Counted from the stretch's first letter, positions 1 to 7,462 are shown. The stretch is DNA of 64,000 nucleotides from Shewanella mangrovisoli (GCF_019457635.1 NZ_CP080412.1:1054001-1118000); one strand, 5' to 3'. A program made the numbers and translations. Notes: generated by a model not told the origin, from the letters alone.

Positions 1-81
1 TACGACGACATTATCTACACACCTGTGACCTTCTGCACTCAACAGAACTATGAGACCTGCGAGAAACCTGCGGGAATGTAA
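1..81 (+). CDS. C-terminal fragment of an unidentified protein
   Basis: Frame 1 is open from the first base and ends at a TAA at 79-81, giving 26 C-terminal residues. They include the segments YDDIIYTP and TFCTQQNYETCEKPAGM. Two cysteines nine residues apart could form a disulphide in a secreted protein. The fragment is too short for me to assign a family, and the 5' part lies outside the window. No terminator hairpin is evident directly after the stop codon. Confidence 0.5.
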   Translation, partial: YDDIIYTPVTFCTQQNYETCEKPAGM

Positions 82-363
82 TGCCCTCTAGCCTATGTTC
101 TAGGAACAGTTTTAGAGTGTGCAGCTTCAAAGAAGTCACAAACAGATGTTTGCACAGTCTTTTATATCCATAAGTTGGTGATAAAAGAGCATTGGTAATC
201 TGTAGCGGTATTAATTTGGAGTTACCCTATCAATATTCAAACGTGACAGTGGATCAGATTTATCTAGTCAGGTTAACTGCGACCCTTACTATTTTGAATT
301 GGTTTCTGGCGAACGCGCTTTTGCCCCAAAACAGAAGTGCTGAATCGGATATTGCGTTATATG
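82..363. other. Non-coding stretch left of the cassette array
   Basis: I see no convincing gene here. Short open frames lack ribosome binding sites and recognisable protein features. The right part (about 289-363) may belong to the larger structured repeat whose best conserved part starts near 364. Confidence 0.4.
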
Positions 364-468
364 CATTGCCACTGTTTCCCCAGTGACACGCCGTAAATAT
401 ATCCCTATAGGCTCGACGGCGGCATCCATGCCGCCAACGGTCACTGTTGTAACAGTGGCAATCTTAAC
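364..468 (-). repeat. Structured intergenic repeat, copy 1 (inverted relative to copy 2)
   Basis: The reverse complement of this stretch matches 3009-3113 over about 105 bp with scattered differences. An identical core, GTCGAGCCTATAGGGATATA, is shared. Each copy can fold: an inner GGCGGCAT/ATGCCGCC stem is enclosed by an outer CAGTGAC/GTCACTG stem. The two copies face each other around the integron cassette array. Structure and size suggest a MITE-like or REP/ERIC-like element. It encodes no protein I can support. Confidence 0.75.
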
Positions 469-756
469 GACCATTGAACTGTTCATCTGGCTAAAAGTTT
501 TTGCCCCATTCCTTGTTTTGGTTCGTTGGCTCAATAGAAAACTCCTACTCTTGTTGCCATACAAAATCTCATCCATTTACCTAATGTTTGGACCTAACGT
601 AAAGCGACTAACAATGTATGGGTATACAGTTGTATTTAAATTTAGGTGTTTTGGTATGAAGTTCAGACAATATCAGTGCGCATTAACTCCATCTGCAAAG
701 AATAAAACTCTATAAAATCAGGTGACTATAGAAGCAGACTTTTAGTTAATAGGTTT

Positions 757-905
757 GGAAAACGCGCATGCGCGTTTTTCCAGATGGTGTATTTTATAGA
801 AAGCTGATAACTTCTTTACATACAGATAGTTAACTATGCGCGTTTTTACTGGTCCAACGAGGTAAACGCGCATGCGCACGAATAAAATGTTATGCCACCC
901 GAGTA
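757..905 (+). other. Palindrome-rich leader in front of the cassettes; possible attI or attC remnant
   Basis: This stretch contains a palindrome at 757-781 built on CGCGCATGCGCG with A/T flanks. A second inverted repeat follows, TGCGCGTTT around 837-846 against AAACGCGCA around 864-872. It ends with ATAAAATGTTATGCC, in which GTTATGC resembles an integron core site next to an A-rich stretch. It lies directly upstream of the first cassette ORF, where attI or a preceding attC would be expected. The first palindrome could also act as a terminator. The assignment is tentative. Confidence 0.35.
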
Positions 906-944
906 CGTTGATTCCCTGATTATTACTCACGAGTTAAATGGACT

Positions 945-1478
945 ATGTTTGATATTTTTACTACTACTCACTCTGAGCAAAGAGCCGTGCTTTATGAAGG
1001 CAGTGAAGAGATCTCAGTTAAGACTGCTAAGTTAATGCTCAGTCGCCTTTATACAAATTATTACAATGAGATAGAGAGAGAAAGGGTTATTTATGTCTTA
1101 ACTAAATTAGGTTATCTGACTTCAGATAATGTAAAAAATAATACTGAAAATAGTGACAGCTTACTCGATAGAGCAAATGAAACTATTCGTAAAGCTAATG
1201 CACGAATCAATGAACTGAAGCTTCAACTAAAAGCAGCTGAACTCACAATTTCAGAATTGTACGAGGCAAATCAAGAATTGAACAATAGACTACAAGAGTT
1301 ATCTTGTAGTTTTTCAGACAAAGATATTCTCGGTTTTGATCAACTGCCGTCAGGCTATGAGCTTAAGAAGAGGTACAAGTGTCTAGCCTCTATACATCAT
1401 CCTGACAAAGGTGGTAGTAAACATATGATGCAACGAATAAATGAATCTTATGAAAATCTGAAATCACAAGTGGCATAA
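945..1478 (+). CDS. Cassette-encoded J-domain (DnaJ-like) protein
   Basis: The protein has 177 residues. The C-terminal third (about 125-177) reads as a J domain: a helix with KKRYKCLASIHHPDKGG followed by a helix with QRINESYENLK. The diagnostic HPD tripeptide is at residues 152-154, the loop that stimulates Hsp70/DnaK ATPase activity. The middle (about 72-120) is rich in heptad-spaced leucines and charged residues and is probably a coiled coil. The N-terminal part (about 1-60) resembles a small helical domain I do not recognise. There is no zinc-finger or substrate-binding domain, so it is not a classical DnaJ but a J protein that could direct DnaK to a specific client. It is the first cassette of the array, is AT-rich, and its stop codon overlaps the attC at 1475. 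No clear Shine-Dalgarno is visible before the ATG. Confidence 0.8.
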   Translation: MFDIFTTTHSEQRAVLYEGSEEISVKTAKLMLSRLYTNYYNEIERERVIYVLTKLGYLTSDNVKNNTENSDSLLDRANETIRKANARINELKLQLKAAELTISELYEANQELNNRLQELSCSFSDKDILGFDQLPSGYELKKRYKCLASIHHPDKGGSKHMMQRINESYENLKSQVA

Positions 1479-1601
1479 CAAACGCCTCAAGAGGGACTGT
1501 CAACGCGCGGCGTTTCCAGTCCCAATGAGCCGCGGTGGTTTCGGCTGTTGTGATTGAGTTTTGTGGTAATGCGTTGCCAGCCCCTTAGGCGGGCGTTAAG
1601 T
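1475..1601 (+). repeat. attC recombination site, VCR-like (about 127 bp)
   Basis: The site starts at ATAACAAACGCCTC and ends at TTAGGCGGGCGTTAAGT, with inner stretches TCAACGCG, GGCGTTTCCAGTCCC and GAGCCGCGGTGGTTTCGG. This closely matches, from memory, the V. cholerae superintegron repeat. The core GTTAAGT at 1595-1601 fits GTTRRRY, placing the cassette junction between 1595 and 1596. The imperfect palindrome folds into the extrahelical structure that IntI recombines. Confidence 0.92.
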
Positions 1602-1629
1602 TTAAATTAAATAGGGACATACCGACGCA

Positions 1630-2205
1630 ATGAACAAGTACGTACAGACCACCTTAGGCCTACTGGTCATCTGTGGAATAGTCTTCGCTGCTTACTTCTT
1701 AATCAAAGAAGTTTGGTCTATTTTTAAGTCTATTGATCCTCAGTTAAGCGCAGGGATAATTGCTGCCTCAGCAACTGTTCTTGTATCAGTGTTTACTGTT
1801 ATGTTTTCCAAAAGGCAAGAGCATAAAGTAGATATTGAAAATCAAATCCGATCCAAAAAAATCCCAGTTTATGAAAAAATCATTGAGTTTATATTTCAGA
1901 TAACTTTCGCTGAAAAGCTTGGAAAGAAGCAACCTAGCGAAAAGGAAATGGTTAAGTTTTTTGCTGACACCACCAGAGATTTAGTTATTTGGGGGTCTCA
2001 GGATATGGTTTCAGCATTTGGTGATTTCAAAGTCGGCCTTGCAGAACTTGAAAGCAATAACGATCCCGCTTATGTATTATCCATAGTTGAAGATCTACTA
2101 ATTGCATTAAGGAAAGATCTTGGGCACAAGCAAAAAGACATTAAGAGAGGCGACATCCTGCGCCTTTATATCAATGACATTCCAGATTACTTTCCACAAA
2201 CTTAA
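1630..2205 (+). CDS. Cassette-encoded two-TM membrane protein of unknown function
   Basis: The 191-residue protein begins with a hydrophobic helix (about residues 7-30). A second follows at about 40-60 (GIIAASATVLVSVFTVMF), ending in basic residues (SKRQEHK). The remaining 130 residues are helical, charged and probably cytoplasmic. I do not recognise a catalytic motif. The start is the only sensible ATG close to the cassette boundary at 1596. The Shine-Dalgarno is weak, which is common in integron cassettes that rely on transcription from an upstream promoter. It is the second cassette, and its stop codon overlaps the next attC. Confidence 0.75.
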   Translation: MNKYVQTTLGLLVICGIVFAAYFLIKEVWSIFKSIDPQLSAGIIAASATVLVSVFTVMFSKRQEHKVDIENQIRSKKIPVYEKIIEFIFQITFAEKLGKKQPSEKEMVKFFADTTRDLVIWGSQDMVSAFGDFKVGLAELESNNDPAYVLSIVEDLLIALRKDLGHKQKDIKRGDILRLYINDIPDYFPQT

Positions 2206-2303
2206 CAATCGCATTAAAGCCGACCCATTACACGCTTGCTGGGTCGGCACAAGGCCTCAAAGAATAGCAGGCGAGTAATGGGCGCCTTATGCGGGCGTTA
2301 GCC
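2200..2303 (+). repeat. attC recombination site of the second cassette
   Basis: The left core ACTTAAC (2200-2206) fits RYYYAAC and the right core GTTAGCC lies at 2297-2303. CGCATTA near the left end pairs with the CTTATGCG stretch near the right end. An internal GCCGACCCA/TGGGTCGGC stem gives the expected imperfect palindrome. At about 104 bp it is a long attC type but is not a VCR, so the cassettes have different origins. Confidence 0.88.
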
Positions 2304-2345
2304 CTAGTTTTGAATTAAGAACTGTTTTTATCAAGGAGCATTAAA

Positions 2346-2447
2346 ATGGAAAACAAGCAATCTTCACCAGATTTTCGTTTTAAGCCTTTTATTTATGGAT
2401 TTGCGTTTGGTGTGGCCATAATGGCTGTTGCTTGGTATATCGTTTAG
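2346..2447 (+). CDS. 33-aa cassette-encoded membrane micro-protein
   Basis: The ORF runs from an ATG preceded by AAGGAG (2333-2338) to a TAG at 2445-2447. The product starts MENKQSSPDF and ends in one hydrophobic segment, about residues 15-33 (FIYGFAFGVAIMAVAWYIV). This is a typical single-span small membrane protein with a short polar N-terminus. It is the only ORF in the third cassette (2298-2523), and the strong ribosome binding site supports translation. Function unknown; it could be a toxin-like or regulatory membrane peptide. Confidence 0.6.
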   Translation: MENKQSSPDFRFKPFIYGFAFGVAIMAVAWYIV

Positions 2448-2478
2448 CTTACCTCGCTATAAATTAACTTTTAATGGT

Positions 2479-2529
2479 GGCTAACAAGCGCCATCAAAAA
2501 CGCGCCTTTTGCTCGCGCTAAGGTTAAGG
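2479..2529 (+). repeat. Short attC site of the third cassette
   Basis: CTAACAAGCGC (from 2481) pairs with GCGCTAAGGTTA at the right, with AAAAACGCG/CGCGC-type bases between. The right core is GTTAAGG at 2523-2529. At about 51 bp it is a minimal attC. The junction falls just before the AAGGAG ribosome binding site of the next cassette gene. A second possible core, GTTAAAC, sits at 2531-2537, so the exact junction is uncertain. Confidence 0.75.
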
Positions 2530-2537
2530 AGTTAAAC

Positions 2538-2846
2538 ATGAGTCTAGAATGTCAAATTCTGCTTGATGCTGGGTTAAGTGATAGTACAGCGAAATATTAT
2601 ATTTCGGACAACGGGCGAGATTTTGTTATTGAAGTCGCGCAGAATGAAAAGCTTATCGAAGCTCTGGATACTATAAATTTAAAGGGATTGGCCACAACAA
2701 TTCCGTTAGCTCAACGTGCCGTTAATAGCACCGGTACGCCAGAGCTAAAAGTCCAAGATTTTACAATCTATCCAGCGCCAAGAAACAAAACTGTACGCAA
2801 TGGTATTCATAGTTACGTTTTTATTTATGCGCCAAAGCAGCCCTAA
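2538..2846 (+). CDS. Cassette-encoded protein of unknown function (102 aa)
   Basis: The small soluble protein starts MSLECQILLDAG and has no signal peptide or membrane segment. The mix of short helices and beta-prone segments (YYISDNGRDFVIEV, ELKVQDFTIYP, GIHSYVFIYAP) suggests a compact alpha/beta fold. I recognise no family. The start is well supported: AAGGAG at 2526-2531 is six bases upstream. It fills the fourth cassette, and its stop codon lies in the next attC. Confidence 0.75.
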   Translation: MSLECQILLDAGLSDSTAKYYISDNGRDFVIEVAQNEKLIEALDTINLKGLATTIPLAQRAVNSTGTPELKVQDFTIYPAPRNKTVRNGIHSYVFIYAPKQP

Positions 2847-2914
2847 CAAGCGCCTTAAACATTGCGGCCGCTGGACTCGCAACAAGTTGCTCCCCGTTTA
2901 GGTGTGCGTTATCT
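2841..2914 (+). repeat. attC site of the fourth (last) cassette
   Basis: CTAACAAGCGCCTTAAAC at the left can pair with GTTTAGGTGTGCGTTA at the right, with the core GTTATCT at 2908-2914. An internal GCAAC/GTTGC-type stem lies between. It is about 74 bp. No further cassette ORF or attC follows before the flanking repeat, so the array appears to end here. Confidence 0.78.
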
Positions 2915-3008
2915 CAATAGAAGTTTTAATCCGAAATTAGGAAATAATAGTCAGGAATCTAACTCTCTTTTGTCCCTTTGCTTTTTACGTACATATCGCA
3001 AATGGGTA

Positions 3009-3113
3009 GTTAAAATTGGCATTGGGGCACCAGTGACCGTTGGCGACATGGATGTCGCCGTCGAGCCTATAGGGATATATTCACGGCGAGTCACTGGGGA
3101 AACAATGACAATA
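3009..3113 (+). repeat. Structured intergenic repeat, copy 2
   Basis: This is the inverted partner of the copy at 364-468. The outer stem is CCAGTGAC (3030-3037) against GTCACTGG. The inner stem is GGCGACAT against ATGTCGCC; a base change in one arm is matched in the other relative to copy 1 (GGCGGCAT/ATGCCGCC). Compensatory change implies that the fold has been conserved. It closes the right side of the cassette array. Confidence 0.75.
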
Positions 3114-3216
3114 AACTCCATAAATAGATAAAAAATTCATCGCTTCTGTCTCGAAGCATGCTGAGTCTCATCAAGCAAATACCATTGTTCAACTTTCAAT
3201 GTTGTATAAGTCTTTA

Positions 3217-3942
3217 TTACCTCAGCACCTTACTTAAAAAGCTTTGGGTTCTGGCTTCTTGGGGGCGAGTGAATAATTCCTCGGGGATATTGGATTCCAC
3301 CACATAGCCGCCATCCATAAAGATGACTCTGTCGGAAACATCGCGTGCAAAGCCCATTTCGTGGGTGACAATCACCATGGTCATGCCTTTTTGCGCTAAG
3401 TCCTTCATCACATCCAGTACATCGCCGACCATTTCGGGGTCGAGTGCCGAGGTGGGCTCATCGAATAACATCAGATCAGGCTCCATCGCCAGCGCGCGGG
3501 CAATGGCAACCCTTTGTTTTTGTCCGCCCGAGAGACTCGAAGGATAGGCATTAGCTTTATCCTGCAACCCAACTTGAGTTAGCAGAGTGAGCGCCTTGTT
3601 ATCGGCTTCGGCTTGGGTCATTAACTTTAGGCTCACTGGCGCTAAGGTAATGTTTTGTAATACGGTTTTATGGGGGAATAGGTTGAAGTTTTGGAACACC
3701 ATGCCCACTTTTTGCCGTAATTTGTCGACACAAGCATCCTTAGCGGTAATGGATTGCCCTTCGATTTCAATATCCCCTTGGGTGGGTTTTTCTAACAGGT
3801 TGATGCAACGTAAAAAGGTACTTTTACCGCTGCCGCTGGGGCCGATAACACTCACCACTTCGCCTTGGCGAATATGTTCGTTGATGCCCTTAAGGACCGC
3901 ATTATCGCCATAACTTTTGTGTAGGTTGGTTATGTTAATCAC
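3217..3942 (-). CDS. Polar amino-acid ABC transporter, ATP-binding protein
   Basis: This 241-residue ATPase of the GlnQ/HisP/ArtP class powers uptake of a polar amino acid across the inner membrane. Walker A GPSGSGKS is at residues 34-41, the Q-loop at Gln84, the signature LSGGQ at 137-141 and Walker B LMLFDE at 157-162. The H-loop is His194. Length is normal for the family. The start overlaps the end of the permease gene by 8 bp, indicating translational coupling in a binding protein-permease-ATPase operon. The substrate cannot be read from this subunit; the ArgR-like site upstream of the operon points to arginine or a related basic amino acid. Confidence 0.95.
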   Translation of the reverse strand: MINITNLHKSYGDNAVLKGINEHIRQGEVVSVIGPSGSGKSTFLRCINLLEKPTQGDIEIEGQSITAKDACVDKLRQKVGMVFQNFNLFPHKTVLQNITLAPVSLKLMTQAEADNKALTLLTQVGLQDKANAYPSSLSGGQKQRVAIARALAMEPDLMLFDEPTSALDPEMVGDVLDVMKDLAQKGMTMVIVTHEMGFARDVSDRVIFMDGGYVVESNIPEELFTRPQEARTQSFLSKVLR

Positions 3943-4624
3943 TTTGCTTCAACCTCTTTTCGAATTTCGACAGCATAAATGTGAAGCTGTAGGTCAGGAA
4001 CAGGTAAATCAGTGCACAGGTAAAGAGTGGGATACTGTCTTCAAAGGTGCGGCTACGGATAATCTCACCCGCCCGCATCAAATCCACGCCGCCAATAAAG
4101 CCAATGACCGCGGTTTCTTTGAGTAGCACGATAAACTCATTGCCTAACGCGGGCAGAATATTCTTAATCGCCTGCGGCAGAATAATCAGCTTCATGGTCA
4201 TCGCCTGCGACAGGCCGAGCGAGCGTGCCGCTTCGGTTTGCCCCTTATCGACGGCTTGGATCCCTGCGCGAATAATCTCAGAGATATAAGCGCCGCTGTT
4301 TAAACCAAAGGCGATAATGGCGGCGGTAATTTTATCGACATCGAGTGCTGCCAGTACGATGAAGTAAAGGATCACTAACTGCACTACCACGGGTGTGCCG
4401 CGGATGACGCCAACATAGAGTTCGGCGGGGAAGCGGATATACCACTTAGATGACATCTTCATCAGTGTGGTTCCCACGCCTAATACTGCGCCTAATAACA
4501 TGGCGAAGAAGGTCACAATCAAGGTGACTTTTAAGCCATTTAAAATCAGCAGTATGCCTATCATGCCGTCGTCGCCAATCGGGCTAAACAGCGAAGTATT
4601 GATTGCTTCTAACATAGGGATCAC
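3935..4624 (-). CDS. Polar amino-acid ABC transporter, permease
   Basis: The 229-residue inner-membrane protein of the HisM/ArtM/GlnP type has about five hydrophobic segments. The EAA loop that docks onto the ATPase ([10 protein letters not shown] and following residues) is at about 131-150. The RGTPVVVQL stretch at about 75-83 is typical of the family. With only one permease gene in the operon, it presumably works as a homodimer. It overlaps the binding-protein gene upstream by 4 bp (ATGA) and the ATPase gene downstream by 8 bp. Confidence 0.95.
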   Translation of the reverse strand: MIPMLEAINTSLFSPIGDDGMIGILLILNGLKVTLIVTFFAMLLGAVLGVGTTLMKMSSKWYIRFPAELYVGVIRGTPVVVQLVILYFIVLAALDVDKITAAIIAFGLNSGAYISEIIRAGIQAVDKGQTEAARSLGLSQAMTMKLIILPQAIKNILPALGNEFIVLLKETAVIGFIGGVDLMRAGEIIRSRTFEDSIPLFTCALIYLFLTYSFTFMLSKFEKRLKQSD

Positions 4625-5355
4625 TTGATATGGGCTGAAACGAGTGCCTGATATTGGCCGCTTGCTTTCAAGTTTTTCAGCGTGTTGTTAATGCTGGTGA
4701 GGAGTTCGGGTTGCTGCTTTGACACCGCAAAACCATAAAACTCAGGGGGGAAATCCAGCTTGATCAGTTTGAGATCGGGGTTTTTCGCCAGATAGTTCGC
4801 CGCAGGCTCGCTATCGAATAGCACTAAGTCGACTTTGCCATTCTTCAGCTCCATGATGGCTTCAAAACCTGTGTTAAAAGCCGTGACATTTTGGGTGTAT
4901 TTTTTAGACATCATATCGGCGGTTGAGCCGAGCTGTACCGCAAAGTGTTTGTTTTTAATGTCATCAAGGGTATGAATTGTGTCGTTATCTTTATTCACGA
5001 GCAGCACTTGAGTCGCCTCGTAGTAGGGCTCCGAAAAGTTAACGCTGGCCTGCCGCTCCGGGGTGATGGTCATGCCCGAGGCGATAAAATCAATCTTGCC
5101 AGAGTTTAACGCAACGATCAGTGAATCAAATTTCATGTTTTCGACTTTAAGCGTCTTGCCGGCATCTTTAGCGATTTGCTTGGCAAGCTCAATGTCGAAG
5201 CCTTTGATTTCGTCACCACTCTGTCCGCCTACGTATTCAAAGGGCGGGAAGGCCGCATTGGTTCCGACGACTAAAACATCGTTGCTTTTCCCACATCCAG
5301 CTAACAACAAGGTGGCAGTCAGCGCTAGGCCGCCTAATAACATGGATTTTTTCAT
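4621..5355 (-). CDS. Amino-acid ABC transporter, solute-binding lipoprotein (family 3)
   Basis: The 244-residue protein has a lipoprotein signal peptide with lipobox LAGC (Cys21), so the mature receptor is probably anchored in an envelope membrane facing the periplasm. The family-3 fold is evident from GTNAAFPPFEY near the mature N-terminus, the IKGFDIELAKQIAK segment and the signature DFIASGMTITPERQASVNFSEPYY. It is first in the operon with the permease and ATPase. The family binds Arg, Lys, His, Gln, Cys or cystine; the substrate here is inferred only from the ArgR-like operator upstream. Confidence 0.95.
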   Translation of the reverse strand: MKKSMLLGGLALTATLLLAGCGKSNDVLVVGTNAAFPPFEYVGGQSGDEIKGFDIELAKQIAKDAGKTLKVENMKFDSLIVALNSGKIDFIASGMTITPERQASVNFSEPYYEATQVLLVNKDNDTIHTLDDIKNKHFAVQLGSTADMMSKKYTQNVTAFNTGFEAIMELKNGKVDLVLFDSEPAANYLAKNPDLKLIKLDFPPEFYGFAVSKQQPELLTSINNTLKNLKASGQYQALVSAHIK

Positions 5356-5415
5356 TTAAGACTCTCTTTTGAATGACTCGCAATGTGGCGACTATAGGGA
5401 TATGCAGCATAAGTG

Positions 5416-5450
5416 TCAATAATTATGCTATAAACTTGATTAAAAATTCA
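5416..5450 (-). promoter_or_regulatory. Candidate tandem ArgR operator upstream of the ABC operon
   Basis: TGATT-AAAA-ATTCA at 5437-5450 differs from the ArgR box TGAAT-N4-ATTCA at one position. A weaker second box, TCAAT-AATT-ATGCT, is at 5416-5429. The box centres are 21 bp apart, the spacing of genuine paired ARG boxes. The site lies 61-95 bp upstream of the binding-protein start. Confidence 0.45.
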
Positions 5451-5729
5451 ATCTGAAAAGTGGGTGATTTACAAGGGGAAGCTTATGGCTACAGGCTTGG
5501 GCTGGGTTGATATCAATACGTTTTTAAAGCGTTAGCGAATTGTTTAGGATGACCGTGGATAGCAATTTAGCGGTGTAAACTTGTGCACAAGACGGCAATT
5601 TTTATTCATTTTTTAGGCGGCGATGAAATTTTATGAGCTATTTCCAACAAAAATCGTAAAAACTTCATTAAATTATGCGCGTTAATCTAATCTTAATGCA
5701 GGAACAAATAGCAATTTATGGAGCGAAAT

Positions 5730-6554
5730 GTGAGATACCTAACTCTAGCACCTGCGGCACTCCTTTTAGGCTTAGTAACTTCAGTCAGTGCAGAAGAATC
5801 TACCCAGTGGCATTACACCATGGGGATACACGATTTTATTGTGGAACAGGAAAGTTCACACACCTTTGGCTTTAACGGCAATATCATGATTGAACATACC
5901 ACGGCATCGGATATTTACCTGTCCGCCATGCTGGATATGTTTATCGACATCGATACCGACGATCTCGATCCTGACCATATCCCCGTGTGGTTTAAGTCTG
6001 ACTATGTGGCCTCGGGTGAGTTCTACCATATCGATCCTCGCTTCTTCTTTGGTTGGCAGGTTGACTTGCAGGGTAAACGTAACACTGTGAGTTCCATCGA
6101 AAAGCAAGCCAAGTTATTCCCTGGATTAACCGCCAATTATCAAGGCCAAGAATCGCAGGCGCAGTTAAAGGCGGGCGCGGGCTATTACTATTTAGAAATC
6201 GATGATGATGTGCCTCGTACCCGTGGTTACGATCGGGGTGACTTTGGCAACGGCACGTTTGCTTATACCTTTATGGGCAGCTTTGGTTTTGATATCACGC
6301 CTAAGTTAAAGATGAATTTTGCCGCGCAAAACTGGAATGACGGCGATATATGGCTCGAAAATCAATATCGCTTCAGCATGAGTTACGATACGGATTATTG
6401 GGAGAAGGGCAGTCAGTGGCTACTATATGTGGAGCATACCGAATACAACCTAGATCACTATGCCAAGGAGAGTGTGCACTCACCTAACTACTTGCCCATT
6501 CTGCCTTGGGATAACGATACCCTAGTGCGTTTTAGCTTAGTCGTACCTTGGTAG
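5730..6554 (+). CDS. Putative outer-membrane beta-barrel protein, family not recognised
   Basis: The protein starts with a Sec signal peptide (MRYLTLAPAALLLG...SVSA, then EES). It continues with alternating aromatic and polar residues and many short beta-type segments, ending in a terminal aromatic (VVPW). These are features of an outer-membrane barrel of about 250 mature residues. I prefer the GTG at 5730 because GGAG lies six bases before it; the ATG at 5718 is an in-frame alternative with a poorer ribosome binding site. Acidic clusters (IDIDTDDLDPD, EIDDDVPRTRGYDRGD) may sit in extracellular loops. It stands alone between divergent and convergent neighbours. No function can be assigned. 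Confidence 0.75.
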   Translation: MRYLTLAPAALLLGLVTSVSAEESTQWHYTMGIHDFIVEQESSHTFGFNGNIMIEHTTASDIYLSAMLDMFIDIDTDDLDPDHIPVWFKSDYVASGEFYHIDPRFFFGWQVDLQGKRNTVSSIEKQAKLFPGLTANYQGQESQAQLKAGAGYYYLEIDDDVPRTRGYDRGDFGNGTFAYTFMGSFGFDITPKLKMNFAAQNWNDGDIWLENQYRFSMSYDTDYWEKGSQWLLYVEHTEYNLDHYAKESVHSPNYLPILPWDNDTLVRFSLVVPW

Positions 6555-6557
6555 TTA

Positions 6558-7448
6558 TTACTTTTGGGTTAAGTGTTTCTCCACTAACGCAATCATCGCC
6601 TTTGCCGCAAAGGATAATACCTGTTCTTTGCGCCAAAACAGCGATAACTCCCAGCGCAGTTCATCGCTCGCCAATGGAATATTCACCACCCCCGATACAC
6701 TGTAACGCCGCGCAATAGAGCGCGGCAGTATCATCACGCCCGTGCCTGCCGCCACGAGGGCGATCCCAAAGTCGGCTTGGCTGACACGGGTGATATTTTT
6801 TGGGGTAAATCCGGCGTGTTGGCAAGCGGTTAACACCAGTTGATACAAGGTATATTCGGTCTCAAACATCACTTGCGGCTCATCGACTAAGTCGTGGATC
6901 GACAGCATTGGCCGCGAGGTGAGGGGATTCTCCTTGGGCAGCACCACCACCATGGGATCGTTAAACACCCGAATGCCGTGGTAACCATCGTCGAGGTTGA
7001 TAATCCCGGTTGCCAGTTCGATTTCACCCTTTTGAATCGCTAAGGTTTGCTCGACGCCACCGCGTACCAGCAGGTGCATATCTATTTGCGGATATTGCTG
7101 GCGATACTTGGCAATGATAGGTGCAAAAATTTCAGCACTGCCGAGCGGCGCGAGACCGAGTTTTAATTCGCCAGCGGTTAAACTGCGCTGGGCACTGAGT
7201 TCGGCCAACATGCGTTGTCGGCCAGCGAGTAACTCCTTGCCATGGCGATAGACCACTTCTCCCGCTTGGGTGAGCTTAACCTGAGTACCACGTTTGCCGC
7301 GCTCGAGTAGCACGAGATCCAGTTCTTCCTCTAATTGGCGCAGCGCCTTGGAAAGGGCGGGCTGGGTGAGGTGAACTTTTTCGCTGGCCTTACCAAAACC
7401 GCCTGCATCGATGATCTCGATAAAATAACGCAGTACTTTAAGATCCAT
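6558..7448 (-). CDS. LysR-type regulator, probable regulator of the adjacent cidA/lrgB pair
   Basis: The 296-residue protein has an N-terminal winged helix-turn-helix (residues 1-60, with LRYFIEIIDAGGFGKASEKVHLTQPALSKALRQLE). An effector-binding domain of the periplasmic-binding-protein fold occupies about 90-290. It is transcribed divergently from the cidA/lrgB genes. This LysR-CidAB arrangement recalls CidR of Gram-positive bacteria, which responds to acetate or overflow metabolism; the effector here is unknown. The start has GGGAAG upstream. An 18-bp direct repeat between the divergent genes is the likely operator. Confidence 0.9.
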   Translation of the reverse strand: MDLKVLRYFIEIIDAGGFGKASEKVHLTQPALSKALRQLEEELDLVLLERGKRGTQVKLTQAGEVVYRHGKELLAGRQRMLAELSAQRSLTAGELKLGLAPLGSAEIFAPIIAKYRQQYPQIDMHLLVRGGVEQTLAIQKGEIELATGIINLDDGYHGIRVFNDPMVVVLPKENPLTSRPMLSIHDLVDEPQVMFETEYTLYQLVLTACQHAGFTPKNITRVSQADFGIALVAAGTGVMILPRSIARRYSVSGVVNIPLASDELRWELSLFWRKEQVLSFAAKAMIALVEKHLTQK

Positions 7449-7462
7449 TATCTTCCCTATAA

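Noticed and set aside
289..576. Minus-strand ORF of 95 codons with an ATG
   Set aside because: It lies across the structured repeat, has no ribosome binding site and no protein-like pattern. The matching region in the second repeat copy is not kept open over the same span.
742..930. Minus-strand ORF of 62 codons upstream of the cassettes, where intI might be expected
   Set aside because: It shows no tyrosine-recombinase motif (no R..HxxR..Y box), is far too short for an integrase and overlaps the palindromic leader.
2862..3131. ORF of 89 codons after the last cassette
   Set aside because: It runs through the final attC and the flanking repeat and has no ribosome binding site, so it is a by-product of those elements.
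5507..5517. TTGATATCAA palindrome as an FNR/EtrA site
   Set aside because: The FNR/EtrA box needs TTGAT-N4-ATCAA; here the half-sites abut without the four-base spacer.
5485..5535. 16-codon ORF with AAGGGGAAG upstream (MATGLGWVDINTFLKR)
   Set aside because: The ribosome binding site is good but there is no downstream gene geometry or recognisable peptide to support it; the frame could be chance.
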